From the NCBI GenBank assembly GCA_963788145.1, contig CAWBFQ010000007.1:310001-374000 (forward strand): a stretch of DNA of 64,000 nucleotides. Reading direction: 5' to 3'. The notes below the pieces were generated by a model. That model did not search any database and was not told the DNA's origin. It saw only the letters and a list, made by a program, of their open reading frames with translations. The translations under genes were made by a program, and so were the position numbers. Shown here in pieces: positions 8,802 to 17,212 of the stretch. How positions within the stretch are numbered: position 1 is the first letter of the stretch; the number at the start of each line of letters is the position of its first letter. This DNA comes from UTCFX2 sp963788145 (GTDB lineage Bacteria > Chloroflexota > Anaerolineae > Anaerolineales > UBA4823).

Positions 8802-9398
8802 TCACTCCTTAAGCAATGGGGTAACGTATTTCTCGAGCATCGCCTGGTTGATGGGGCCAGTCCAGGCTAACCGGACGATCCCGTTTCCATCAATGACATA
8901 GGAACTAGGTAGGCTGCCGTTCCGAAAAGCCTGTAAGGCCTCGGTCTTTGGGTCCAGCCAGATAGGGAAGTGAAGTTGAAAGAGATCGACATGATAGAGC
9001 ACATCTTCTTTATCACTGCCAGCTTCGATCCCAATGATGGTAAAGTTTTCATTTTGATGGTCATAGAAATAAGCCTGCAGTTCGGGCAATTCGGCCCGGC
9101 AGGGAGGACACCAAATCGCCCAATTATTCACCAGGATGACCTTGCCCCCATAGCTGGAAAAGTTAACTAGATTTCCGTCGATATCCGTTAGTCCAACCTC
9201 TGGAGCAGGAAAATTCACTTGCTGAGGGGTCGCTGGCTCAAATCCAGATGTTTCCTCTCGCACCTCTGCTGCGCTTGGGCGGGTTAATAGCGCCAATGCC
9301 AATCCACCCAGAATGAGCAAACCCACCCCCATAAAAGCCAGAGCCACGGGTTTAGATGGTTTTTGGTGTTTGTGTTTGGTCTTATGCTTGTGAGTCAT
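8802..9398 (-). CDS. TlpA/ResA-like membrane-anchored thioredoxin
   Basis: This is an N-terminally anchored thioredoxin-fold protein. A Lys/His-rich start is followed by one membrane segment (about residues 17-37, ALAFMGVGLLILGGLALALL), so the rest faces outside the cell. The catalytic motif is WCPPC in NNWAIWCPPCRAEL (about residue 95), as in TlpA and ResA, which keep extracytoplasmic thiols reduced, for example on apocytochrome c. The late cis-proline region LPSSYVID is present. It stands between OsmC and a two-CxxC oxidoreductase in the same direction. The actual partner is not visible in the window. Confidence 0.85.
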   Translation of the reverse strand: MTHKHKTKHKHQKPSKPVALAFMGVGLLILGGLALALLTRPSAAEVREETSGFEPATPQQVNFPAPEVGLTDIDGNLVNFSSYGGKVILVNNWAIWCPPCRAELPELQAYFYDHQNENFTIIGIEAGSDKEDVLYHVDLFQLHFPIWLDPKTEALQAFRNGSLPSSYVIDGNGIVRLAWTGPINQAMLEKYVTPLLKE

Positions 9399-9437
9399 AT
9401 AGGCTTTCTGAAAACGATTGAGAATCGTCCGGGTGGA

Positions 9438-10109
9438 TTAATGACTTATCAGTGCGCTCTGAATCTCCGCCAGCAGATCTTGCTCGGGGACGGCGCCTAC
9501 GATGGTTCCAGCGCCATAATTGATGGTGGTCTGCGGGACGCCGCTCACGTTGTAGCGGTTTGCCAGATCCGGAAACTCCGTTGCTTCCACCATCTCGGCT
9601 TGGACGTATGGGCTTTCGAGCGCCATTTGGTGTGCAACCACCACGGCTCTGGGGCAATATGGGCAGGTTGGTGTGACAAAGACCTGCAACAGAACTGGCT
9701 CGGTTAACTGGCTTAGAGCCGTGCGGGTGGCCTCCTCTAGGTCTGAATCGCGTTTGGAAACCATGACGAGCACGTGTATGAGCGAGCTGAATTCGTGTCC
9801 CGCCGGGATGCCAGCAAAGCGCACGCCATAATCTACGATCTGGTCGCCATCTTGAGCAGCGATGACAAGCGTGGGGGCTTTGTCGATCTTGTAATGGCTG
9901 GCAAGCTCGCTCTCTTGATCCAGGTCGTGAGTGCTCAACTGGATTAAATCTGAAAGGCTGGCGACTTCTTCAACCAACTTAAAGGTTTCATCGCAATATT
10001 CGCAGTCGTTGTTAGATTGGAAGAATAGAACATGTACAGGTGATTCAAATTGTTGAAATACCTCGCGCACCTGTTGGCGGATGTTTTCATCTAGCAGTTG
10101 TTCAGTCAT
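9438..10109 (-). CDS. Protein disulfide oxidoreductase with two thioredoxin folds (PDO-like)
   Basis: Two thioredoxin/glutaredoxin-like domains in tandem give about 223 residues, the size of archaeal and thermophile PDO proteins. The N-terminal domain has the active site CEYC (NNDCEYCDETF) and the C-terminal domain has CPYC (TPTCPYCPRAVV). The second domain contains the cis-proline region SGVPQTTI. Such proteins form, break or shuffle cytoplasmic disulfides, often with a thioredoxin reductase. An upstream in-frame start exists at 10169, but the ATG at 10109 is preceded by AAGGAGC and removes an unconvincing lysine-rich extension, so it is preferred. Confidence 0.8.
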   Translation of the reverse strand: MTEQLLDENIRQQVREVFQQFESPVHVLFFQSNNDCEYCDETFKLVEEVASLSDLIQLSTHDLDQESELASHYKIDKAPTLVIAAQDGDQIVDYGVRFAGIPAGHEFSSLIHVLVMVSKRDSDLEEATRTALSQLTEPVLLQVFVTPTCPYCPRAVVVAHQMALESPYVQAEMVEATEFPDLANRYNVSGVPQTTINYGAGTIVGAVPEQDLLAEIQSALISH

Positions 10110-10152
10110 TCGGCGCTCCTTTTCGTCCTTACAGGACGGTCGAAATTTCTTA

Positions 10153-10374
10153 TCAAGTATGGCACCCACCGCCGCCTGAGAAACCGCATTTTGGGCAGGT
10201 TAGATTCAATAACCCATCGTAATCCAATATCCCGGTTTCGCAAGCCGGACACAGACTTCCAGCCCGCAGGCCCTTTGTTTTCAAAGTCTGGGGGATCGGC
10301 TCCAGGTTAAATTGGACCTCAAGTCCTTGCCTCGGCGTGGTGTAGCGTGGATTGTACTGCTTAGATGCGCTCAT
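10153..10374 (-). CDS. Small zinc-ribbon protein
   Basis: This 73-residue protein has two CxxC knuckles, LCPACETG and TCPKCGFS, 18 residues apart, ending in GGGGCHT. This is the pattern of a single zinc ribbon. It lies 43 bp upstream of the PDO-like gene in the same direction. No partner or reaction can be inferred; the redox neighbours make thiol or metal-related binding possible. Confidence 0.6.
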   Translation of the reverse strand: MSASKQYNPRYTTPRQGLEVQFNLEPIPQTLKTKGLRAGSLCPACETGILDYDGLLNLTCPKCGFSGGGGCHT

Positions 10375-10436
10375 CCATTTGAAAGTTACAAATCAATTTT
10401 AACCTGCTCATAACAAGATCAGCGAAACCGGTTTTG

Positions 10437-10689
10437 CTAGGTCCGATCCAGGAACTCGTCCAGATTGAGACGGGTAAACAGCCTTTCGCGCACGTCATTC
10501 GGAACAGTTGGCGATTCCGTCGTTACATGATACAGATAAACAGTCTTACGGAGCGAATCGATCACGACCCGGCAATTTTCACAATGTTGCAGATGGCGGT
10601 CGATTTCAGCGCACAATTCGCTTCCAAGCTGTCCATCCACATAATCGGACAGCGAGTTCTAATAAAGAGCGGCAAGTGTCGTGGTCCAT
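10437..10689 (-). CDS. Zinc-binding anti-sigma factor (zf-HC2 / ZAS type), frameshifted
   Basis: This short anti-sigma protein belongs with the ECF sigma gene. Its ATG at 10687-10689 overlaps the sigma stop as TAATG, a classic coupling arrangement, with GGAGAAG upstream. The N terminus reads MDHDTCRSLLEL, then the frame breaks near 10650-10656 where one extra base occurs. After removing it the protein continues LSDYVDGQLGSEL and then HLQHCENC, which is the H-x3-C-x2-C zinc anti-sigma motif. The total is about 83 residues with no membrane segment, so it would act in the cytoplasm. Such proteins release the sigma factor on thiol oxidation or other stress, which fits the redox genes downstream; that is inference. 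Confidence 0.7.
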
Positions 10690-11366
10690 TATGTTTCTTC
10701 TCCTTGGATCGGCCGAATTAATCCGGCTGATCCACCAGCATCAAGGCTGGAGCTTTCAGCCAGCGGCTGAGAGGCCATCCTGGTTCCAAAATAAACCGTG
10801 AGCAATTCCCGCAAACGCATGCGGGCTCGCGAGAGGCGTGTCTTGACTGCGGCCTCGCTCAAATTGAGCACACTACTGGTCTCCTCAGTGGAAAGACCTT
10901 CAATATCTCTCAAAACAAACACTGCTCGTAGGGTCGGGGGCAGTTGTTCTACGGCTTGATCCATATATTGGCGTGCTTCAGCCGACATCAATTCTTCTTC
11001 GGGTAAACAACACCAATCAACGATCTGAGCAGGCTCGCCAATCAGGGTATCTGGGTCAGATTGCTCACCGATCGGTACCGGGATGTTCTTCCGTTTGCGG
11101 ATCAGCATCAGCGCTTCGTTAGTTGCAATGCGATACAGCCAGGTAGAAAGGCTGGAACGACCGTCAAAATTTTTTAGATGGCGGAAGGCTTTGATAAAAG
11201 TCTCCTGCAGTACATCTTCAGCGTCCTGGTCGTCATCGAGCATTTTTACCGCCAGACGATAGATCACGGCAGAGTACGTTTCAACCAACCTAGCAAACTC
11301 AGATCGGTCGCCGGCTCGCAATGCTTCTAATGAAAAATCCTCTACTTTTCTATTTTCTCTATTCAT
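10689..11366 (-). CDS. ECF-type RNA polymerase sigma factor
   Basis: This 225-residue extracytoplasmic-function sigma factor has region 2 in DDDQDAEDVLQETFIKAFRH with the -10-binding helix LSTWLYRIATNEALMLIRKR. Region 4 is in QLPPTLRAVFVLRDIEGLS followed by the HTH NLSEAAVKTRLSRARMRLRE. The linker and the C-terminal tail of about 25 residues are longer than minimal. It is translationally coupled to a zinc anti-sigma factor and heads a minus-strand block including two disulfide oxidoreductases and OsmC. A peroxide- or disulfide-stress regulon of the SigR/RsrA kind is a reasonable hypothesis but not shown by the sequence. Confidence 0.9.
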   Translation of the reverse strand: MNRENRKVEDFSLEALRAGDRSEFARLVETYSAVIYRLAVKMLDDDQDAEDVLQETFIKAFRHLKNFDGRSSLSTWLYRIATNEALMLIRKRKNIPVPIGEQSDPDTLIGEPAQIVDWCCLPEEELMSAEARQYMDQAVEQLPPTLRAVFVLRDIEGLSTEETSSVLNLSEAAVKTRLSRARMRLRELLTVYFGTRMASQPLAESSSLDAGGSAGLIRPIQGEET

Positions 11367-11390
11367 TTAGATGCTTCCGGGTCAAAAAAG

Positions 11391-11422
11391 TCACACCTTT
11401 TCAACGTGTGGGAAAAGGGTGA
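11391..11422. promoter_or_regulatory. Imperfect palindrome in the divergent sigma / SAM-hydrolase gap
   Basis: TCACaCCTTTTC and GAAAAGGgTGA face each other across about 9 bases in the 146-bp gap between the ECF sigma gene (minus) and the SAM hydrolase gene (plus). It could be an operator serving either side. No consensus promoter was recognised around it. Confidence 0.35.
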
Positions 11423-11512
11423 GAAGAATAATGAGAAAAGAATTGTATCATGGCGAAACTGGTTTCACCTCGCATTGACGGAAGGAAAACCTCGTGCTAT
11501 AGTCCAAGTACT

Positions 11513-12301
11513 ATGCGATTAATCACCCTGTTGACTGACTTTGGAATTCGGGATGGTTATGTGGGTGTGATGAAGGGCGTGATTTGGGGGATTGCACCGC
11601 AAACCCAGATCGCGGATATCACCCACCAAATCCAACCGCAAAATGTCCTTGAAGGGGCTCTGGCTTATAGCCGGGTGGCTTCGTACTTTCCTCCTGGAAC
11701 AATCCATGTTGGGGTTGTAGACCCTGGAGTTGGGACGAAGCGGCGACCGATCGCCGCCTGTTTAGGTGATCGGTTTTTTGTTGGTCCAGATAATGGATTG
11801 TGCACAACGCTGACAGCGCTGGCGCGTACAGAGGGCGGGAAAGTGGAATTTATCCATTTGGATCGCCCGCAATTCTGGCTGGCGGAGGTAAGCAATGTGT
11901 TTCATGGACGGGATATCTTTGCCCCGGCGGCTGCTTACCTGGCGAATGGAACGCCGCTTTCCGAGCTGGGTACACCCATCCTTGACCCGGTCTTATTAAA
12001 TATTCCCGCTCCTGAGATTAAAGAAAATGGATGGTATGGTCAGGTGATCCTCATCGATCATTTTGGCAACCTGTCCACCAACTTGACCAGGGATCATATT
12101 GGGGAGATGGAGCAAGTCACGATCCGGATTGGCGGAAAAGAGATACACGGGTTGGTGAAGACATTTGGAGATGCCAGGCCCGGCGAACTGGTGGCGTTGT
12201 TAGGGGAAGCAGGTGATCTCGTGATTGCGGTTGTGAACGGGAATGCCGCCGAATATTTGGGTGTGCGGGTAGCAGAGACTGTGCAAGTCTTACCAGGATG
12301 A
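11513..12301 (+). CDS. SAM hydroxide adenosyltransferase (DUF62), copy 1
   Basis: This is a member of the DUF62 family, which splits S-adenosylmethionine into adenosine and methionine with water as nucleophile; fluorinase and chlorinase are rare relatives. Family landmarks are present: LLTDFGIRDGYVGVMKG at the N terminus, VVDPGVGTKRRP with the hydrolase Asp and Arg, FVGPDNG, NVFHGRDIFAPAAA with the His of the Asp-Arg-His set, and DHFGNLSTNL. That set indicates hydrolase rather than halogenase. An in-frame ATG at 11450 would add 21 non-conserved residues; ATG at 11513 starts exactly at the conserved MRLITLLTDFG. It is followed after 1 bp by a second copy and then by an ECF importer. Confidence 0.85.
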   Translation: MRLITLLTDFGIRDGYVGVMKGVIWGIAPQTQIADITHQIQPQNVLEGALAYSRVASYFPPGTIHVGVVDPGVGTKRRPIAACLGDRFFVGPDNGLCTTLTALARTEGGKVEFIHLDRPQFWLAEVSNVFHGRDIFAPAAAYLANGTPLSELGTPILDPVLLNIPAPEIKENGWYGQVILIDHFGNLSTNLTRDHIGEMEQVTIRIGGKEIHGLVKTFGDARPGELVALLGEAGDLVIAVVNGNAAEYLGVRVAETVQVLPG

Positions 12302-12302
12302 T

Positions 12303-13094
12303 ATGTCTCGGATTGTGACATTGACTACTGATTTTGGCCAGGGCGACTACGATGTGGGCGTCTTGCGAGGCGTGATCTGGAGTATTGCGTCGCAGGCGCG
12401 CCTGACCGACCTCAGCCATGAGATCGCCCGGCATAATGTGCTCGAAGCGGCGTTAATGCTTGAGCGCTGTACACCGTATTTCCCGCCGAATACAATTCAT
12501 GTCGTTGTCGTCGATCCCGGTGTGGGTACAAAGAGGCGATCAATCGCGGCCCGGCTGGGTGAACAATGGTTTGTCGGCCCAGATAATGGCCTGATCACGC
12601 GCTTGCACGCCCGGGCGGTATTGCAGAATGCAGCGATAGAGATTGTACACCTCAACCGGCCGCGCTTCTGGCAGCCAGAGGTGAGTGCGATCTTCCACGG
12701 ACGGGATATATTTGCGAGTGTCGCCGGACACTTGGCTGCGGAAATCCCCCTCGCTGATGTGGGCGAGGCGATTGATGACCCGCTTCTGCTGAATATCCCC
12801 GAGCCAGAATGCATCCAGAATGGCTGGCGTGGTTATGTGATGCATATCGATGCATTTGGCAACCTTTCCACCAATCTGGAACAGAATCATTTGGATAAGA
12901 CTGTAAAGGTCACAGTTCGCGTGCGCTCAGCCCAGATTCTAGGTCTGATACGCACCTTTGGAGATGCAAAACCAGGCGACCTGGCTGCACTTATAGATAG
13001 CTCGGGCAAATTGTGCGTGTGCCTTGTTAATGGGAATGCCGCCGAATACCTGGGCGCCGCGGTTGGCGATCTTGTCGAGGTGAGGCTTGGATAG
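12303..13094 (+). CDS. SAM hydroxide adenosyltransferase (DUF62), copy 2
   Basis: This tandem paralogue of the preceding enzyme keeps the same signature residues: LTTDFGQGDYDVGVLRG, VVDPGVGTKRRS, FVGPDNGL, AIFHGRDIFASVAG and DAFGNLSTNL, plus the C-terminal VNGNAAEYLG. Both copies therefore look catalytically competent as SAM hydrolases. The two differ along their length, so this is not a recent duplication. Family enzymes work as trimers, so a mixed complex is conceivable. Its end overlaps the start of the ABC ATPase gene by 8 bp, indicating a single operon. Confidence 0.85.
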   Translation: MSRIVTLTTDFGQGDYDVGVLRGVIWSIASQARLTDLSHEIARHNVLEAALMLERCTPYFPPNTIHVVVVDPGVGTKRRSIAARLGEQWFVGPDNGLITRLHARAVLQNAAIEIVHLNRPRFWQPEVSAIFHGRDIFASVAGHLAAEIPLADVGEAIDDPLLLNIPEPECIQNGWRGYVMHIDAFGNLSTNLEQNHLDKTVKVTVRVRSAQILGLIRTFGDAKPGDLAALIDSSGKLCVCLVNGNAAEYLGAAVGDLVEVRLG

Positions 13095-14709
13095 GGATAC
13101 CAATATCCCGCTGGAAATTGAGGGACTGACCTTCCGCTATCACAGCCGGAACAAACCAGCCATCCAGGATATTAATTTGAGCATCCAGCCTGGCGAGATT
13201 GTACTGCTCGCCGGGGCGAGCGGCTGCGGCAAGACCACATTGATGCGCTGTATCAACGGTTTGATCCCACGGGTTTATCGCGGCTCACTTGATGGTCAAA
13301 TTTGCCTATATGGCACGCCGGTGCGTGAATTGAGCATGGCTGAGCTTTCCCAAAAAGTTGGAACCGTGTTGCAGGACCCGGAGCGGCAGATCGTCGCCAG
13401 TTATGTGCTCAATGAGGTCGCCTTTGGGTTAGAAAACCTGGGCATTCCGCGCAGCGAAATCCTGAGACGGGTGAACCAGACGCTGGAATACCTGGGAATC
13501 ACTCATCTGCGCGAGCGGGAAGTGTTTAACATCTCTGGTGGCGAAAAACAGAAGATCGCTCTGGCAGGGGTGTTGGTGATGGAACCGCGCATCTTGCTTT
13601 TGGATGAACCGCTTGCCAGCCTGGATCCGGTCTCGGCCAGAGAAGCGCTGCTGCTTTTCCGTCGCCTGGCGGAAGATGGGATCTCGATCCTGCTGGTGGA
13701 GCACCGGGTGGATGACGTCTGGGCTATACAGCCTGACCGGGTGCTTTACATGGAAAACGGTCGCCAGGTCTATTTAGGAGATTCAAAAGGGATTTTAGAT
13801 GTGGTTGATTATCGGCGGGTGAAATTGCCCGCTCAAACGGTCCTCGAGCGGGCTAGAAAAGAAACGCCGCCGGATGAAATCAAGCTGGCGCTGCCACCAC
13901 ATTCTGAGCGGGCGCTGGTTCACTTTGAGCAGGTCGGTTTTCGCTATCAACCCGATCTGCCGGAAGCGCTGAAGGACATTAACTTCAAGGTCTATCCAGG
14001 GGATGTGATCGCCATATTAGGGCACAATGGCGCTGGCAAAACCACGCTGGTCAAACACGCGTTAGGCCTGCTCAAGCCGACGCGCGGGCGGGTGCTGTTG
14101 GAGGAAAATGATACCCGCAAGATGACTGTCGCCCAGGCTGCCCACATTGTGGGGTATGTCTTTCAAAGCCCCACTCAGATGCTGTTTGCGGGCAGCGTGG
14201 AAGAAGAACTGGCATTTGGTCCGCAAAACCTCAAGCATCCGGCGGAGGCGATTCAGCAAGATGTACAGTGGGCTGTTCATTCAGTGAACCTGGAATCGGA
14301 GATTCAGACCCCGCCGCTGGCGCTTTCTTTTGGCCAACAGAAGCGGGTCAGCATCGCCGCGGTGTTGGCCATGCGTTCGCGCATCCTGATGATGGATGAG
14401 CCGACCGCGGGTCAGGATTATTGGAATTATCGCTCCTTTATGGATGCCATCTTGCAGATGCCGGGTTTTGATGCGGTGTTGTTTATCACCCATGATGTGG
14501 ATCTGGCGGTGATCTATGCCAATCGGATTTTGCTGGTGTATAACGGCGAACTGGTCGCAGATGGTCCGCCTCACGATGTTTTGAGAGACGAGGAACAATT
14601 GCGAGCATGTCGTGTATTGCCGACTTCGCTTTTGGAATTGAATCTGCAATTTTTTCCGAAAACAGGTCGTTTTATGCGGGCTGAAGTCTCTGGCCCAATA
14701 TGTCGATAA
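13087..14709 (+). CDS. ECF transporter energising ATPase, two fused ATP-binding domains
   Basis: Energy-coupling factor importers normally use two ATPases, EcfA1 and EcfA2; here both are in one 540-residue chain, as in YkoD. The first domain has Walker A GASGCGKTT (residues about 43-51), signature ISGGEKQKIALAG and Walker B ILLLDEPLASLD. The second has GHNGAGKTT, the degenerate signature LSFGQQKRVSIAAV and ILMMDEPTAGQD, followed by the switch histidine in FITHDVD. The best start is TTG at 13087, overlapping the SAM hydrolase by 8 bp; no ATG precedes the conserved domain. It powers uptake of the ligand bound by the S component encoded next. Confidence 0.85.
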   Translation: MDRDTNIPLEIEGLTFRYHSRNKPAIQDINLSIQPGEIVLLAGASGCGKTTLMRCINGLIPRVYRGSLDGQICLYGTPVRELSMAELSQKVGTVLQDPERQIVASYVLNEVAFGLENLGIPRSEILRRVNQTLEYLGITHLREREVFNISGGEKQKIALAGVLVMEPRILLLDEPLASLDPVSAREALLLFRRLAEDGISILLVEHRVDDVWAIQPDRVLYMENGRQVYLGDSKGILDVVDYRRVKLPAQTVLERARKETPPDEIKLALPPHSERALVHFEQVGFRYQPDLPEALKDINFKVYPGDVIAILGHNGAGKTTLVKHALGLLKPTRGRVLLEENDTRKMTVAQAAHIVGYVFQSPTQMLFAGSVEEELAFGPQNLKHPAEAIQQDVQWAVHSVNLESEIQTPPLALSFGQQKRVSIAAVLAMRSRILMMDEPTAGQDYWNYRSFMDAILQMPGFDAVLFITHDVDLAVIYANRILLVYNGELVADGPPHDVLRDEEQLRACRVLPTSLLELNLQFFPKTGRFMRAEVSGPICR

Positions 14710-14876
14710 CTAAAAGGAGGTGCGAAAGAGAGCGTTCATTCAACGCACAAATTTATCTGGCTGTGCGAATCCTGTTCTCAGAACAAATTGTAGAAAGTAG
14801 AAACGAAAGCTCAAGAAATGTGTTTTGATTAGCAGAAATACCCGTGATCTTGTTTCATAAAATGAGGAGGATAATT

Positions 14877-15425
14877 ATGGAAAAGAAATCTTTGTGGGCT
14901 TTTGGGACGCGTGAAGTGGTGTACGCGGCGATCGGGGCAGCCCTTTATGCTGTCCTCTCAGTGGCGACCAACTTCCTGCAGATCCCGGCTGCGGCGAATG
15001 TTTCAATCCGCCCGGCAGTCGCCATCCCGATGTTCTTTGGCCTGGCATTTGGGCCTTGGGTTGGGTTGATCACCGGTTTTGTCGGCAATTTGATCAGCGA
15101 CCTGGTTTCGGGCTATGGGTTCTGGCCCTGGTGGGACCTGGGCAATGGTCTGATGGGTTTTGTCCCCGGATTGATTTACCTGATGATGACCGATTTCCGC
15201 TCGGTTGGCGACTTGGTCAAAGCTGAGGTCATGGTCATCGTGGGCGCAGCGGTTGGTATGTTTGTGGCTTCGTTTAGCGAGATCTGGGTCTCGGGGATCG
15301 ATTTCACCACGGCTATGGCGACCAATTTTGTCCCATCATTTATCTCAAACGTCGTGAATGGGTTGATCCTGGTGCCTATTTTGATGATCGCTTATGCGGC
15401 TATCCGCGGGCGGTCAGGACGTTAG
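14877..15425 (+). CDS. ECF transporter S (substrate-binding) component
   Basis: This 182-residue, highly hydrophobic protein has about six membrane helices and the ECF S-component look: an N-terminal TREVVYAAIGAALYAVLS that includes the small-residue pattern used to dock the T component, then NVSIRPAVAIPMFFGLAFGPW. ATG at 14877 is preceded by GAGGAGG; an upstream in-frame GTG at 14844 is less likely. The 167 bp before it, after the ATPase gene, shows no riboswitch consensus I recognise. S-component type does not reveal the ligand. Linkage to two SAM hydrolases suggests a nucleoside, methionine-related or cofactor precursor, as inference only. Confidence 0.8.
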   Translation: MEKKSLWAFGTREVVYAAIGAALYAVLSVATNFLQIPAAANVSIRPAVAIPMFFGLAFGPWVGLITGFVGNLISDLVSGYGFWPWWDLGNGLMGFVPGLIYLMMTDFRSVGDLVKAEVMVIVGAAVGMFVASFSEIWVSGIDFTTAMATNFVPSFISNVVNGLILVPILMIAYAAIRGRSGR

Positions 15426-15436
15426 CATTCATGTTT

Positions 15437-15473
15437 GTGGAGCGCAACCCGCCATGGACGGGTTGCGCTCCAC
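15437..15473. promoter_or_regulatory. Perfect 15-bp hairpin between the S and T component genes
   Basis: GTGGAGCGCAACCCG (15437-15451) pairs exactly with CGGGTTGCGCTCCAC (15459-15473) over a 7-base loop. It lies in the 63 bp between the S-component stop and the T-component start. No T run follows, so it is probably an mRNA stability or processing element that sets the S:T ratio, or a partial terminator. Confidence 0.65.
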
Positions 15474-15488
15474 CGGCTTCAAATCGAC

Positions 15489-16355
15489 GTGATCGTCAGT
15501 TTTAATTATCGCAATCGAAGCAGCCTGCTGGAGCGATTTGACCCGCGCGCCCGCTGGTTTTTCTCTATTCTGGTCTTGTTTTCGATCACGCTGTTCTGGG
15601 ATATCCGCTTCCTGCTGTTTTTCCTGGTTTTGACATTGAGCCAGTATGCGCTGGCGCGCCTGACCTGGCGGGAAACCCGTCGGGCCTGGATGTTTGTGAT
15701 CTTCCTGATGAGTATGATGGTGGTTGTAAATACGCTCTTCACCAGCAGCGGCACGATCGGGGATGTGATGCGCGGCACGCATACCGTTGTCCAATTCAAG
15801 ACCACGATCCCGGTTGTTGGCTGGGTATATCATTTTAACCTGACCGTTGAGCGGCTGTGGTTTGCGCTGACCCAGGTGGTGCGGATCCTGTCGATCTCGG
15901 CGCTGTTTATTGTGATCCCGTTTACGATGGACCCGCGCCAATATGGGGCGACCTTCCGCGGGATGGGAATTCCCGACCGGCTGGCATACACGCTCGATCT
16001 GGCATTCCGTTTTGTGCCCACGCTGGGGCGCGATTTCCAACTAACTTTGGACGCCCAGCGGGCGCGGGGGTATGAGGTGGAAAAAGTGGAAGGCGGACTG
16101 TTCGCCCAGATCCGCAAGATGGCGCCGCTGGTGGTGCCGGTCACAATGAATGCGATCCTGAGCGGCGAGGATTACGCCAATGCGATGGATCTGCGCTGTT
16201 TTGGGCTGCACAAGCGCACCTGGATCGAGCAGCTCCAATACCATCGCTATGATTATTTATGGATCGGTTTTGGCGTCTTGCTTTTAGGTGGATCAATTGT
16301 GCTCTCGCTGCTTGGGTACGGGGACTTCTGGGTTCCAGCGGCGCTGATCCCTTAA
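15489..16355 (+). CDS. ECF transporter T component (EcfT)
   Basis: This transmembrane coupling subunit links the ATPases to the S component. It has an N-terminal FDPRARWFFSILVLFSI motif typical of EcfT, several membrane helices up to about residue 110, and the cytoplasmic coupling helices with the conserved Ala-Arg-Gly type motifs seen as DAQRARGYEVEKVEGG and MDLRCFG. An upstream in-frame start at 15435 would place the 15-bp hairpin inside the coding region, so the GTG at 15489 is preferred although its ribosome site is weak. It overlaps the convergent PIG-L gene by 4 bp. Confidence 0.8.
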   Translation: MIVSFNYRNRSSLLERFDPRARWFFSILVLFSITLFWDIRFLLFFLVLTLSQYALARLTWRETRRAWMFVIFLMSMMVVVNTLFTSSGTIGDVMRGTHTVVQFKTTIPVVGWVYHFNLTVERLWFALTQVVRILSISALFIVIPFTMDPRQYGATFRGMGIPDRLAYTLDLAFRFVPTLGRDFQLTLDAQRARGYEVEKVEGGLFAQIRKMAPLVVPVTMNAILSGEDYANAMDLRCFGLHKRTWIEQLQYHRYDYLWIGFGVLLLGGSIVLSLLGYGDFWVPAALIP

Positions 16356-17212
16356 TCCGATTCAATCAGAAACCGGTCGAGTGCACCGCTGACCTGGTGG
16401 GCAAAACGGTCGATTTTCTCCAGCACGAATTCCTGGATATTCATATTGGGATTGTGAATAAGCGCTGTGAGATCCAGCGCAAAGGCCGCGCCTTCGGAAT
16501 GATCCACCGCATGCGATGCGCTGAATGTGGCGTGGCTGCGACGGCGGCCCAGGGCGGCGAGATCGTAGCGCTTGCCGCCGCCAATTTGTGATTCAAAGAC
16601 CGCCAGCAGGTCCGCTTGAAGTTCGGGATGGAGTGAGACGTCAAAGATGATCCGCTCGTCTTCGGGCAGCCAGTCCAGGTCGCGCCAGACCTCGCAGCCG
16701 TAAAGATGCTCCGGGCGAAGGGCGGCCGGCAGCTTGCGGACAGCCTGGATGGCGCGCAGCGCGGCAGCCACGTGGGTGGGATGGCGGTCGGCGGGGTTGT
16801 GGATATAGAGTGTGGAGGGATGGGCGGCTTGCAGGATTTGGACCAGGTCGGTGGTGGGGTTTTGATCCCGGAAGTCTTGCAGGATGAGGCTGGGGTAATC
16901 CAGCATGACCAGGGCGGCGTATTCGCCCAGCGCGGCGGCTTTCTTCTGTTCTTCGATGCGCATCTGGCGCATCTGCTCACCGCTATAGTCCTGGTATCTG
17001 CCCAGGCGCGGCGAGCCAGCGCCATTCGTCAGGATCACGGCGCTGAAACCTTTTTGGGGCTGCCGGTAGCACTGCAGGATGCCGTCGATGGCCATGAGTT
17101 CAACATCGTCTGGATGCGCGCCGATTGCCAGGTGGGTGATACGTTCAAAGGCAAGCTGCGGAGCATGACCGGTTGGAATGAAGATTTGGGCGGAAGAACG
17201 GTAGAAGTTCAT
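16352..17212 (-). CDS. PIG-L (LmbE) family deacetylase
   Basis: This zinc-dependent N-acetyl deacetylase fold has the signature GAHPDDVELMA (residues about 31-41, with the AHPDDxE zinc and catalytic motif) and the later zinc histidine in NPADRHPTHVAAA. Family members deacetylate N-acetylglucosaminyl compounds in GPI, mycothiol or bacillithiol synthesis, and others act in unrelated pathways. The C-terminal tail with AVDHSEGAAFALDL resembles Chloroflexota members. It overlaps the HAD gene upstream by 4 bp (ATGA), so the two are translated together. Substrate unknown. Confidence 0.85.
   Translation of the reverse strand: MNFYRSSAQIFIPTGHAPQLAFERITHLAIGAHPDDVELMAIDGILQCYRQPQKGFSAVILTNGAGSPRLGRYQDYSGEQMRQMRIEEQKKAAALGEYAALVMLDYPSLILQDFRDQNPTTDLVQILQAAHPSTLYIHNPADRHPTHVAAALRAIQAVRKLPAALRPEHLYGCEVWRDLDWLPEDERIIFDVSLHPELQADLLAVFESQIGGGKRYDLAALGRRRSHATFSASHAVDHSEGAAFALDLTALIHNPNMNIQEFVLEKIDRFAHQVSGALDRFLIESD

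Noticed and set aside
11513..13094. Fluorinase or chlorinase activity of the DUF62 pair
   Set aside because: Both copies keep the Asp-Arg-His hydrolase set, and no halogenation genes are nearby.
14710..14876. Riboswitch upstream of the ECF S component
   Set aside because: No TPP, cobalamin, SAM, FMN or preQ1 consensus elements were found by eye, and the region lies inside an operon.
15429..16040. A 203-codon minus-strand frame opposite EcfT
   Set aside because: It lies wholly inside a well-supported membrane protein gene; composition is His/Gln/Arg-rich shadow type.
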